Shown here: in pieces, positions 33,935 to 64,000 of the stretch
Numbering within the stretch: position 1 is the first letter of the stretch
How the letters are laid out: the number at the start of each line of letters is the position of its first letter
Notes under the pieces: generated by a model
Told to the model about the DNA's origin: nothing
What the model saw: the letters and a program-made list of their open reading frames with translations, nothing else
Databases searched by the model: none
Made by a program: the position numbers and the translations under genes
Assembly (NCBI RefSeq): GCF_027595985.1
Contig: NC_073312.1
Span: forward strand, 12,281,995 to 12,345,994
DNA length: 64,000 nt
Direction of reading: 5' to 3'
From: Sorex araneus
Taxonomy: Eukaryota > Chordata > Mammalia > Eulipotyphla > Soricidae

Positions 33935-34066
33935 AGGAGAGAGAGAGAGAGAGAGAGGGAGGGAGAGAGAAAGAGAGAGATGCATATATATACACATAGA
34001 CAGATAGGTAGATAGATAGATATAGATAGATAGATATATAGATAGATAGATAGATAGATTGATAGA
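33935..34066. repeat. (GA)n followed by (GATA)n microsatellite
   Basis: GA tract to about 33980, AT-rich link, then GATA units with interruptions to 34066. Confidence 0.93.
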
Positions 34067-34067
34067 T

Positions 34068-34215
34068 TGGCCATACTGCTGTCCATGGGGCTTATTTCTG
34101 GCACTGTGTTCAGGGATCACTCCTGGCAGGGCTCAGGGGACTATGTGGGGTGCCAGGGACCAAACTTGGATGAGCCTCTTCCAAGGCAGGTGCCCACCTT
34201 GCTCTGGTCTCTGTG
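34068..34215 (-). mobile_element. SINE family A, inverted, old
   Basis: GGGATCACTCCTGGCAGGGC and GTGGGGTGCCAGGGACCAAA. Confidence 0.75.
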
Positions 34216-34284
34216 GAAGCTGCTGCCGAGGTGGGTCCTGTCCGGGAAACAGGAGCCAGCTGCGACTTCAGCAAAGGACTGGAA

Positions 34285-34527
34285 GACGGATGTCGAGTGC
34301 GAAGGGGCGGTCAGCCCCTGAGGTCATCCGGAAATGGCCCAGGAAGCTGCTCAGCCCCGGGCTGAGCACAAAGGGAAGAGGCCTCGCTTATAGAGACCCA
34401 GAGTGACACTGACAGGTGCCATCCTGTGGGGCCGGAGAGAGAGCCAGGGGCGGGGGCAAATGCTTCACGTGCTTGACCTGAGAGGTCTTAGTGGCACCTG
34501 AGGTCTCCTGGCACTGCAGGGCCAGAA
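34285..34527 (+). repeat. Unclassified unit U2, paralogous to U1 at 31935
   Basis: Same block order as U1 with scattered substitutions and small indels; both in + orientation, 2.35 kb apart. Either an unnamed dispersed family or a local duplication. Confidence 0.7.
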
Positions 34528-34640
34528 CAGCACCACAGTCCCGAGGCCTCACAGTGGGCCGAGAATCAGCCCGAGTGGCCCCTGGAAGACCCCACCCTCC
34601 CACATACACACACCATCACACAACATAAAACATACTGGGA

Positions 34641-34895
34641 TGGAGCTGGAGCGATAGCACATCGGGTAGGGCATTTTCCTTGCACGCAGCCGACCTGGGT
34701 TCGATTCCTTCGCCCCTCTCAGAGAGCCCAGCAAGCTACCGGGTGTATCTCACCCGCCCGGCAGAGCCTGGCAAGCTCCCCGTGGCATATTCCATATGCC
34801 AAAAACAGTAACAACGAGTCTCACAATGGAGACGTTACTGGTGCCCACTCCAGCAAATCGATGAGCAATGGGATGACAATGATTACAGTGATTAC
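34641..34895 (+). mobile_element. SINE family B, complete
   Basis: GGTTCGATTCCTTCGCCCCT, hairpin variant GGCATATTCCATATGCC, 3' variant GGGATGACAATGATTACAGT. Confidence 0.9.
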
Positions 34896-35504
34896 CGGGA
34901 CAGAAGCTACTACAGAGATCCTATCTGGAATGGCCAACAAACCTCAAGAACTTCCTCCTTCCTTCCTATTTCTCCTCCTCCAGACTCCCAGAAAGCCAGT
35001 CACCAAAGGAGAAATCTCCCTGGCGGGATCCCAGCCTCAGGACGGGAGGCAGAGTAGAGAAGACCCCCCACCTGGAAGAGGAACGGCCACAGCTTCATAC
35101 CTGCACAGGGGTTGCCTGCTGCCCTTGGCTGGAACTTTGTGGGCCAGATGCCTCCACAGTCTTACCTGGGTGTCAGGGACGAGGTGGCTCTCTTCCTGCA
35201 ATGATGCAACGCACTGGGCACTGCACGGCTCTACATTTATTAGGCTCGGAAAAGTCCTGCTTTATGTATCTAGCTGGCAAGCATGTTCCTACTGCAAGCT
35301 GGATTCATTTCTGAGCACCCTAGCAGAGGAACAGAACCCTGCTTTGTTTAGATACAGTAGTTTGCTGAACAGAAGTACCAAGGACCGCCGCATGCCCGTC
35401 AAATAAATTCTCTTTTCTTTCAATCATTGTGGTAGAGGCAGGGATCAGCTTCCATGGTTAGGTGGTTACTTCTGTATAGAGTTTGCAGAAAAAAAGTAAA
35501 ATGT
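34896..35504. other. Non-coding, apparently unique sequence
   Basis: An open + strand frame of 181 codons (34861-35406) starts inside the B element, so it is not taken as a gene. An AATAAA at about 35402 is unassigned. Confidence 0.4.
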
Positions 35505-35692
35505 GGGGCTGGAGCAATAGCACAGCGGGTAGGGCATTTGCCTTGCACGCGGCCGACCCGGGTTCGATTCCCAGCATCCCATATGGTCCCCTGAGCACCG
35601 CCAGGGGTAATTCCTGAGTGCAGAGCCAGGAGTAACCCCTGTGCATCGCCAGGTGTGATCCAAAAAGCAAAATAAAATAAAATAAAATAAAA
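35505..35692 (+). mobile_element. SINE family A, young-looking, (AAAAT)n tail
   Basis: Near-consensus body; tail of five AAAAT units ending AAAATGCAGG, with AAAATG also preceding the element. Confidence 0.93.
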
Positions 35693-36121
35693 TGCAGGAT
35701 TGGCAGTAGAGAAGCTCAGCGGGTATACCTATCTAACATCCTTCTTAACCCAAAGGATGACAGTGAGGGTGGAGGGTGTTAGAGGAGGCATCACTCAGCT
35801 TGCAGGAAGAGTCCAAATCCAATGGCCTCGTATCCATAGATAAGCCAAGGCAAGGTGGACAGTGAAGACAAAGAACTTTTCATCATGGCCTTAAAATGGC
35901 GTGGGCACTCCAACGCTTCATCCAGAAAGTTCTACGTCAAATTAATTATGTTTCCGCAGTTTCCCCCCTTCCACCCCATCTTGAAATAAAAGTGGTAACA
36001 AGTAAGTACCATGACTTGGAAAATGCCAGCTTTTCCTCTGAAATACTCCAAACTCAATGAGTATATCAATAATAATATGAGCTCTGGATGGAAAGACTCC
36101 AGCCATTAAAACTGTGCAAAA
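35693..36121. other. Non-coding, apparently unique sequence
   Basis: No gene or transposon recognised. Confidence 0.45.
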
Positions 36122-36295
36122 GTGGGGCTGGAGTGATAGCACAGCGGGGAGGGCATTTGCCTTGCTCGTGGCCAACCCCGGTTCAAATCCCAACATCCCA
36201 TATGGTCCCCTGAGGCCACCAGGAGTAATTCCTGAGTGCAGAGCCAGGAGTAACCCCTGTGCATTGCCAGGTGTGACCCAAAAAGAAAAAAAAAA
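36122..36295 (+). mobile_element. SINE family A with target duplication
   Basis: Near consensus; flanked by ACTGTGCAAAAGTG and ACTGCAAAAGTG. Confidence 0.92.
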
Positions 36296-36664
36296 CTGCA
36301 AAAGTGTTTTTAATTTCAAGATCAAATTCCAAAGAAAAACACTCAGAAGTTGCCATGCACACCTGCATGGTAAGTGCTATTTTTTTAAATTTAAACTGTT
36401 AGGGTGTAGTCTGAACCCAATACAGTCACCTGTGTTCCTACCAGTCTTTTCGGAGGAAGGTTTGCTTGGTTCTGTCTCATATTGGATACTTTAATAAATA
36501 CAGTCCTTGTAAAATGGGACCTGTCAATCATCAAGGAGTCCAAAGTATACAAACTATTGGGAAATTGATTTTTATATCCTACAAATAGATATTTTATTCT
36601 CAACTTCATCCTTAGTTAAGGAATTGGAATAACAACACTGAGGCAACTGAATTTTTAAAAATGG
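36296..36664. other. Non-coding, apparently unique sequence
   Basis: No gene or transposon recognised. Confidence 0.45.
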
Positions 36665-36745
36665 TCGTGTCGGAATGTGGCTCAATATTCAGACAGTGCA
36701 AAGCCTTGTCTGTTTGAGGCTTAGACCCCCAGCGCTGAAAAAAAG
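36665..36745 (+). mobile_element. Short old tRNA-derived SINE
   Basis: GGAATGTGGCTCAATATTCA, then CCCCCAGCGCTGAAAAAAAG. Shorter and older than family A, with its own A tail. Confidence 0.5.
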
Positions 36746-37399
36746 AAGAGTCTACTAATTATTTTTGAAACGAAACAAAAATCATAGGACACTCAAATCT
36801 TGAAGCAGCTCACCAAGATTACAGAAGCAAAAAAAAAAAATACCATGACGTGTCCCATTGTTGATAAAAGCCACGAGAAACGATTTAAGTAGAAAAGCCT
36901 TCTTGAAACATGGAAGAATTATGTTTAAGAAAGAGCTAATTTGTTTGCCATAACAAATCTTTGCTACACGGTTCTCCTGGAAAGCCTAATCAATTAAAGC
37001 CCTCACACACTATTCTATTTGCGAGGGGAATGAGGAATATATTACTTGTGTTATTACACAAATGAATCTCATCTTTGGGGCTTTGAAATATAACTTTATC
37101 CAGACTACAGTGAATGTGTGTCATCTCATCTCTCTGCATTACAGTGAAATTGATTTTATGATTCCTTACTCATAAATTACAGGCCCGAGGCAGAAACTGT
37201 CTGAAGAGAAGCTTTTGTTTTGTCTTGCCAGCTTGCCGACTCTCACAGGCTGAGCGTGTCACGCTTGCTTTCATTGTATTTTCCTGAACCACTTCTAATT
37301 TTGCAAATCTAGTTTTAGATCTCAACCTAAAATGTGAGGATTTTTTTTTTTAAATGTGTGTGTGGCAAAAAGGCTCCCCAAGAAGCTAAAAAGTGTGTG
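36746..37399. other. SINE-free block, candidate conserved non-coding element
   Basis: AT-rich DNA with homeodomain-like TAATCAATTAAAGC near 36987. No gene or transposon recognised; conservation is inferred only from lack of insertions. Confidence 0.35.
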
Positions 37400-37625
37400 G
37401 GGGGGAAATCTGAGGGCCCCTCCTGGCAATACCGTCACCTGGGCTAGACTCCAATGCCCAGGTGTGGGGCCTGGCATTGTGGGGCCGCTCAGCACTGCAA
37501 CGGCGCCTGGTACCTCCTAGTGACGCTTGGAGGTCTCCAGGGCAACAGCTATTGATGAGCAGAGCTGGGGCTGGACCCGGGGTCCTTGCTTGCAAGGCTG
37601 GCACCCCGGTGCCCCCAACTCTTAG
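37400..37625 (-). mobile_element. Old inverted SINE relic
   Basis: GGGGCTGGACCCGGGGTCCT and GGGCCCCTCCTGGCAATACC suggest an eroded SINE; GC-rich. Confidence 0.4.
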
Positions 37626-37998
37626 TTTTGTTTTGATAAAGTGACATGTTTGGTTTTCAGCTGCCTGTGGACCAGCACAGTCACAGGTAGAGGAAGGCTG
37701 GCAACTGCCGGTATGAACTGTGGATTTGGCCGATGTTAGTTAGTCACTGGAATGAAGCCTGCGGTTTAGACTGAAGAGAATAATGAACGTGCAAACGACC
37801 GCACGGAACAACCTGGGCATGATGGAGAAACAAGTACAAAAATGGAAGGATAAGGGTCTTCCTTCTCCCAATACGCACTTCCTTGAATGAAAGCACGTGT
37901 GACACTACAGCACTTGGCTCTGAGGGTCCTACTGGGCTGGGGCTTGGCTATGGAGTCAGGAGAATCATTGCCTTCATGTCCCTTAAAACAGTTCCTTC

Positions 37999-38188
37999 TG
38001 GGGCTGGAGTGATAGCACAGCGGGTAGGGCGTTTGCCTTGCACGCGGACGACCCGGGTTCAAATTCCCAGCATCCCATATGGTCCTCTGAGCACGGCCAG
38101 GGGTAGTTCCTGAGTGCAGAGCCAGGAGTAACCCCTGTGCATCGCCAGGTGTGACCCAAAAAGCAAAAAAAAAAAAAAAAAAAAAAAA
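37999..38188 (+). mobile_element. SINE family A, young-looking, with target duplication
   Basis: Near consensus, long A tail; AGTTCCTTCT on both sides. Confidence 0.93.
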
Positions 38189-39057
38189 GTTCCTTCTAAA
38201 GCGATCCTATTGGCTCTTTGGTATATTGACTAGTCTGAGCAGGCAGAAGAGAAAGGTCCTACTATAAACTATCAGGCGAGCTGACTTCCTTTAACTTCCG
38301 CATCTCCAGTGCACACAGCTGCCGCCCCTTGAGTGGTGGACTCAGAAGCAACAGCGCCCAGACCCAGGCTGAGCAAGCCCAGAGGCGACAACTCTGCTAA
38401 CTGGCACAAACAACCAACTAAAATCAGTTCTCTTTCTTCCTTGAACGCAGCATTAAACTGCCATATGTTGTTTCTCTTTGCTCTTTTATTTTTCTTTAAA
38501 AAAAAAGGAGGGATAGTGTTCATTGGGCAGTTATTCTAACCAGATTTCAACCGGAACAGTTTTACATTAATGCAATTTCCTGGAGATAACTAATTTCCTA
38601 AATGAAAAAAAAACTGCAAATTTTGTCAGTGACCATCTGCAGCAGGGCTTCGGGTATCTAATTACACATTCCTAAAATCCAGTTTTCTTTTGAAATAGCT
38701 CAAGGCAAGCAGGACAATGTCAACTTTCAATGCCTACAACTGACGGTTCCTGCATCCTTCAGATCTATTAGCCTCTTATTTCCTTTTAAACCTATTTTGG
38801 ATAACCTGACTGAAACGCATCATGGGTCAGTGGATTACATAATTCAATTTCTCCTTTTTGGTTGTGCCATTTATTATGTTCCTTTCAGTTTGCAATGAAG
38901 GAATTGTGGCAAGTACTCAAGTAAATAAAATAAGCCTGGAGTATAGCTGTCTTAAATGTCAAAGAAAAAAGATTTTATGTGTTATGAACATACTGATCAA
39001 TGCTTACCAAGATTCGCTTTTCTGAGACTTGACTAAACAGTTCTTCCTTTACTGAAG
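38189..39057. other. SINE-free block downstream of FHIP2A, candidate conserved non-coding DNA
   Basis: About 850 bp AT-rich sequence without transposons and with a second minus-strand AATAAA near 38873. No coding gene recognised. Confidence 0.4.
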
Positions 39058-39234
39058 TGATATTTTTGCTTGGTTTTGATGAGCACACCTGGCTGTGCTC
39101 AGGGGGTAACCCTGGTTCTGTGCTCAGGGATCACTGCTGGCCAAGTCTCAAAAGGGACTGTACACAGTGCTGGGGGTTGAACTTGGCTGTACGCAAGGCA
39201 AGTGCCATCAGGCTGTACCATCGTTCTGGCCCCT
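39058..39234 (-). mobile_element. SINE family A, inverted, just beyond the FHIP2A 3'UTR
   Basis: CACCTGGCTGTGCTCAGGGG and CCATCGTTCTGGCCCC. First SINE after the 3.1-kb SINE-free interval. Confidence 0.82.
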
Positions 39235-39322
39235 TGCGCAATTTTGCATTAAGTGATTATTAGGGAGCGAATAGTTGATTAGGCCTCTGACAAAAATATA
39301 AGACGTTGTTTAAATTACAGTA

Positions 39323-39328
39323 TTTATT
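39323..39328 (-). promoter_or_regulatory. Candidate FHIP2A polyadenylation signal AATAAA
   Basis: TTTATT on the + strand, reading AATAAA on the gene strand, inside TATTTATTTT. I found no other minus-strand AATAAA between the stop codon and here; the next lies near 38873, beyond the SINE. Confidence 0.45.
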
Positions 39329-39901
39329 TTGAGATTATCTTTCAGCATGCACTGTTAGCACAAAAAACTGAACTTGATCACAACCTCCTTGAAGACAGAG
39401 TAGGTATAACTGCCATCTGTAGGTGAAGGGTGTCTTCCTAAACGGCCCGAGAGCCCAGGCCTTAATAACACTGTCAGTAAGCTACAGCACAGGCAATAGA
39501 AACATTTACCAATACCCTTTGTTTAATGTAAACAAGGCAGGAGGCAAAACAGAGTATTACAGAAACACTATTTTACAGGGCCCAGAAGTATGATGACCTA
39601 TCAGGTTTCCACAGTATTACAATACCATGCATATTCTGATTAACTACACACCCCAAAATAGAATTACCGGATCATTTGTGAGTTTAGCGCTTCATTGTAT
39701 AAGACATAACACTTCTGTCAATACCCATCCACTTCATAATTGAATGGCAATTGTATCCGGATGCAGTAATTTATGGAAATAGGCTACCATGAATTATGAA
39801 GTAATTCCATAATTTGTGCCCCGTAAAATTCGTGTCATAATCTTTACACTAGCAATAGTGTAAGCAAGCCAAGGATTTTGGTCCTTTTATATATAGATAT
39901 A

Positions 39902-39917
39902 TATGTACATATGTACA
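39902..39917 (-). promoter_or_regulatory. Two abutting Pumilio-type motifs TGTACATA in the probable 3'UTR
   Basis: On the gene strand the sequence reads TGTACATATGTACATA, two exact matches to the UGUANAUA Pumilio consensus in direct tandem. They sit in an alternating AT/GT stretch, so chance is possible. Confidence 0.35.
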
Positions 39918-40959
39918 CATGTATACACACAATAATATACAACTGAACCAAAAAGCTATGAACCCATTCATAGCTCCCATATTGCACAGCTATGAGAACA
40001 TTACACGGTGAAGAGGTGAGTGCTACAGGACAGCTGGCCAAGGACAAATCTGAATTCTATCAAGTACAGATCGTGGCTCATTACTAAAAAGAAAAACAAA
40101 AAACAAACCCAAAGACTACATTGCTAGAGAAAATGGGATTTTTTTTGTTTGCTTGTTTTGTTTTTTTTTTTTTAAGCATACCTATTAACACCTATGTGAA
40201 GCAAGGCTAACATTCAGTTTGGAATTTGCTCTGGCAATCAAGTGACAAGGTGATACTTTCCACCCGACACTGGGCCTTTAGTCACTGTTTTGCGAGTGCT
40301 GAATATTCACCTTCTGAAAGTCAGTTAAAAAAAAAAAAAGGCCTAGTAAAGGAGTACAATGATGCCCTAACAAATTCAACTCCCTTGTGAGAGATGCTAG
40401 CTCTAGGTCTAAAATAAACGTGAAAAACAAAATCAAGAACTTAAAAAAGATTATCCCTTAAATTGTTCTGGTTGCAAACCAGAGTCATCACAATAACTTA
40501 GGAATATAATCATGTCTGAAGAAGCAGCATTCATACACACAAAATTAAAGCTTTTCTGAGCATGGTTTCATGGATTAGCTGGAAGGTCCCACTGTGAAAT
40601 TCAGGATAAACTTGTATTTGGCTTGAGAGGTAACATCATTACTATCACATCTATTGAAGACAGAAAACACGAAGAAACATCTAGGCTCTCTACACTCTCT
40701 TAATATCGTCTTCTCAGCAGAAATGGAGAGGCCGGAGTGGCCCGTGCAGAGGGGATCAATAAATACGGTAAACTGAAAGCTCCTCCTCTCCCGAAGATCA
40801 TTCCAGAAGAATGCACACACGAGCTCCTACTGGTTTCTCCCATCCAATGAATGAATTTCCTAGAACAAGCTAAGGAAGATTTTCACAAAACTGAAATGTT
40901 TTAACAGCAGTGGGGAGCGTTCTAGAGACGGTGATGTCCATCGCCTCCTGGGGCTGTTC

Positions 40960-41410
40960 TTGGTAGCAAAAACGAACTCTAACATGAGTCAGGAAAGGAA
41001 CGCCACGGGGTCAGCGGGGCAGCGCACGCTCCTGCACGCATGCCCCACGGTGCAGACCCGGCAAACGTGCCATGGAAACCCCCTTCTCCAGGGTCAGCTG
41101 ACAGGTGGGGCCTTTCAAGGTGGGAGACTGGACAGTCGGCTCCCTGGGGCCGGCGGCAGAAGGACAGATGAAGAGTAAGATGCGGCAGGTGGAGATTTCA
41201 ATGGAAGAGGAGAAGGAGGGGGAGAGGGAAGAGAAGGGAGAGGATGAGGAAGCGACACCGAGGGGAGAACATGCCGTAGAGCAGCGACCTAGGGTAGGGG
41301 ACCAGTGGGCCCTTCCACGGTCTGGAAATCAAGTCCAAGCCTGTCACACGCAGCGGGGCGAGGCTCCCGCCCACGGCGCCTGGCACTGACCACACCCACA
41401 CGAATCCCGG
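40960..41410. other. GC- and purine-rich island within the AT-rich 3'UTR
   Basis: Includes GGAGAAGGAGGGGGAGAGGG near 41210. The gene-strand transcript would be a CU-rich tract. Confidence 0.6.
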
Positions 41411-42403
41411 GGATCGGAACGTGCTAACGTGTAAACTTGTTTGCTTTTTCTTTTAAGTTGCTTTAAAATAATTTAAAATAAAGGACTGAATAAAAACTGA
41501 ACAGTAAACACGAAGAAGGGCGTTGGCGTGATTGTTGCTCAAGAGTATTCCCTTGCAGAGGCACTCCCATGCACATCCACTAAAAAATCAAATTTTAAAG
41601 CAATATTCGGAGGAAGCAGGGAGAGAAGGTTCTCAACCCAATATGTCAATCAGCTTTAAAAAATATTCTACTCCAGCCAACGCTATGATGAACACGAATT
41701 CAATGTTGTCGCAAAAATGACGGTCTAAACCGACAGTCTAACTAAAACTTGATTTTCAGACATGAAAATCAAGCACTAACATGGCTGTGTGCAAAAGAGT
41801 GAAAGAAAAATGTTTCTTTAAAAATATATATATATCATATGAATCAAGAGTTTATCATATTAAACTGTTATTCTTAGAAAAGCTGAAGAATGTTAATGGT
41901 ACTCTGTACAGTCTACCCTATTATTCACACACTCAACTGATGGTTCCTCAACTTTTTTTTTCTCATTTGTACTTTTTCTTATTGTTTGATAAGAATTCTG
42001 ACCTTAAAAAGATATAAAATTAGTTTTTTTTTTACAACTTATTAATCCAAAAGAATATAAGCCACTTGAGTCCCAAAGAATGTCAAATGCCTTGTTACCT
42101 TAAAGGATATTAAAATAACAGAAATATCATCAAAGTCATGACATGGGGAATTTTGCAGCTTTTCGCAGTCAACTAGAAATGCTCATTTCCTGAAGTTCCT
42201 TGATTGTATCCTGGATTCAAGGACATTACGCAGGAGCCAGTGAAAACAGCGCTGTACAACACTCTACCAATGTGTCCCTCCAGTGGGTTCTGAACGGTTC
42301 TGTCCAGTTCCCGGCAACCCTTGAATCAGAAGGCTTTGATCCTCGCCGGCTGGGTGGAGGAATCCTTTCTGAGGCCACGGACACAGCTCCGTTCACCTGG
42401 CGT

Positions 42404-62848
<20,445 letters not shown>

Positions 62849-62890
62849 CTGCGGGCACAACGACACAGAGGCTGGGTGTGAAAAAGGCAT

Positions 62891-63100
62891 GCTCCCCTCT
62901 AACCCCGCACGGGGGAGTGCTCCCCTCTAACCCCGCACGGGAGAGTGCTCTCCCTCTAACCCCGCACGGGGGAGTGCTCCCCTCTAACCCCGCATGGGGG
63001 GAGTGCTCCCCTCTAACCCTGCATGAGGGAGTGTTTCCCTTTAACCATGCATGAGGGAGTGCTTTTACCTAGCCCTGCATGAGGGAGTGCTCCCCTCTAA
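62891..63100. repeat. 28-29 bp minisatellite, about 7.4 copies
   Basis: Units begin at 62891, 62919, 62947, 62976, 63005, 63033 and 63061, with a partial at 63089. Core GCTCCCCTCTAACCCCGCAC then GGGGGAGT. Units nearest the exon are the most alike; the outer ones decay from CpG (CGCACGG) to CATGAGG. On the gene strand each unit carries GGGGTTAGAGGGG. Confidence 0.9.
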
Positions 63101-63119
63101 ATTCCATCCGAATGAGATC

Positions 63120-63243
63120 CTTCTTTGCTCTGGGCACACTGGCGCTGCCAAGAGCTCTACGCGGCTCTGTGCCTGGGTTTCGAATCTGGGCCCCCGGCAT
63201 GAAAAGTATGTGCTCAGCCCATGGAGCTATCTCTGCGGCTCAT
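63120..63243 (-). mobile_element. Old inverted SINE relic
   Basis: GGTTTCGAATCTGGGCCCCC then GGAGCTATCTCTGCGGCTC. Confidence 0.55.
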
Positions 63244-63247
63244 CATG

Positions 63248-64000
63248 AATTTTTATTTTTTTAATTTTTATTTTTTATTGAATCACTGGTCTGGAGCGAT
63301 AGCACAGTGGCTGGGCGTTCGCCTTTCACGCGGCCAACCCGTGTTCGATTCCTCCGCCCCTCTCGGAGAGCCCGGCAAGCTACCGAGAGTATGGAGCCTG
63401 CATGGCAGAGCCTGGCAAGCTACCTGTGCATATTGGATATGCCAAAAACAGTAACAGTAAGTCTCTCAATGAGAGACGTTACTGGTGCCCGCTTGAACAA
63501 ATCGATGAGCAATGGGATGACAGTGACAATGAGGGTGATTGAATCACCGTGAGACAGCCCACCACAAAGCTACTCATGATCAGGTTTCAGTCATACAGTG
63601 TTCCAACACGCATCCCTCCACCATGTAATTTCCCAGCACCAGTGTCCCCAGGTTCCCTCCCACCAGCCCCCAACCCCGTCCCCCCACCAGCCTGCCTCCA
63701 TGGCAAGCACTTTTCTTGGCCCTTTCCTCCCTCCCTCCTTCCCTCTCTCCTCTTCTTCTCTCCTTTCCCTCCCTCCTTTTGGGCACTGTAGTTTGTAGTA
63801 CAGATACTGGAAGGTTATCATGCATATCCCTTTATCTACTTTCAATACTCAGTTCTTATCCACAGTGATCATTTCCAAACATTATTGTCACATACTGGTT
63901 CCTTCTCTGTCTTACCTACCCTCTGCCCCATACACACTTGTGGTAGATTCCAGCCACTGACCAGTCCTGGCCCCTGTTTTCCTTGGCTTTGGATATTAGT
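63248..64000 (-). repeat. Repeat C1 (probable L1 3' end), interrupted by family B and running off the window
   Basis: On the minus strand: GTGCCCAAAAGGAGGGAGGG, a long purine tract, CCATGGAGGCAGGCTGGTGG, then CTCACGGTGATTCAAT, followed after the B insertion by AATAAA and an A-rich tail at 63248-63276. A block order similar to 11110-11485 supports a common family. Confidence 0.6.
63287..63537 (+). mobile_element. SINE family B, complete, nested in C1
   Basis: Target duplication ATTGAATCAC at 63277-63286 and 63538-63547. 3' variant GGGATGACAGTGACAATGAG. Confidence 0.92.

Larger units (their letters stand above)
39300..42403 (-). other. FHIP2A: Probable FHIP2A 3' untranslated region
   Basis: About 3.1 kb directly below the stop codon, AT-rich and free of recognisable SINEs, in contrast to a SINE every 0.5-1 kb elsewhere. 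It ends near a minus-strand AATAAA and just before an inverted SINE at 39058-39234. A purine-rich, GC-rich segment (40960-41410) interrupts the AT-rich sequence. The 3' limit is inferred; no transcript data were used. Confidence 0.6.

Noticed and set aside
34861..35406. 181-codon + strand open frame
   Set aside because: Starts inside a family B SINE and shows no recognisable protein features.
62889..63105. CRISPR-like array of 28-bp repeats
   Set aside because: Units are directly contiguous with no spacers, in an intron of a mammalian gene; it is a minisatellite.

Overview
This is mammalian nuclear DNA, most likely from a shrew (Soricidae, probably Sorex). Two kinds of evidence support this. 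The window is packed with a tRNA-derived SINE whose body (GCGATAGCACAGCGGGTAGG head, GGTTCGATTCC box B, CAAAAAGC-A tail) I recognise from memory as the Sorex SOR-type SINE; no database was searched. The single protein-coding gene has typical vertebrate exon-intron structure.

Gene: the right third (about 39.3-62.9 kb, continuing past 64 kb) holds the minus-strand gene FHIP2A (FAM160B1). Fourteen coding exons are visible, with consistent GT-AG boundaries and phases. They encode 658 residues plus the stop, all but roughly the first 97 residues of a protein of about 765 aa in human. FHIP2A is the FHIP subunit of an FTS-Hook-FHIP (FHF) dynein adaptor complex. The 5' exons and promoter lie beyond the right edge. 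A SINE-free stretch of about 3.1 kb below the stop codon, ending near an AATAAA, is the probable 3'UTR.

Intergenic DNA: positions 1 to about 39.3 kb contain no gene I can support. In human the order is ABLIM1 - FHIP2A - TRUB1, so this stretch should correspond to the FHIP2A-TRUB1 interval. It holds about 45 SINE copies and relics, old L1 remnants, a probable hAT-type MITE, a 500-bp solo LTR inserted inside a SINE, a second LTR-like block, two related 250-bp units of unknown nature, an unclassified dispersed family here called C2, microsatellites, and several SINE-poor blocks that could be conserved regulatory DNA.

Repeat naming used here: family A is the ~175-190 bp SINE with an A-rich tail. 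Family B has the same tRNA-like head but a different ~170 bp body with a GGCATAT-n3-ATATGCC hairpin and no poly-A tail. C1 and C2 are longer repeats, C1 probably being L1 3' ends. Within FHIP2A, family A lies overwhelmingly antisense to the gene.

The most interesting items are a tandemly duplicated 5' splice site giving an optional in-frame 6-residue insert, a 108-bp G-run intron that is fully open in frame, a compound (GT)n minisatellite, a 28-bp VNTR just upstream of a splice acceptor, a CRE plus ETS pair in an intron, and the tailless B SINE. Nothing suggests a bacterial-type system, CRISPR array or intact virus.
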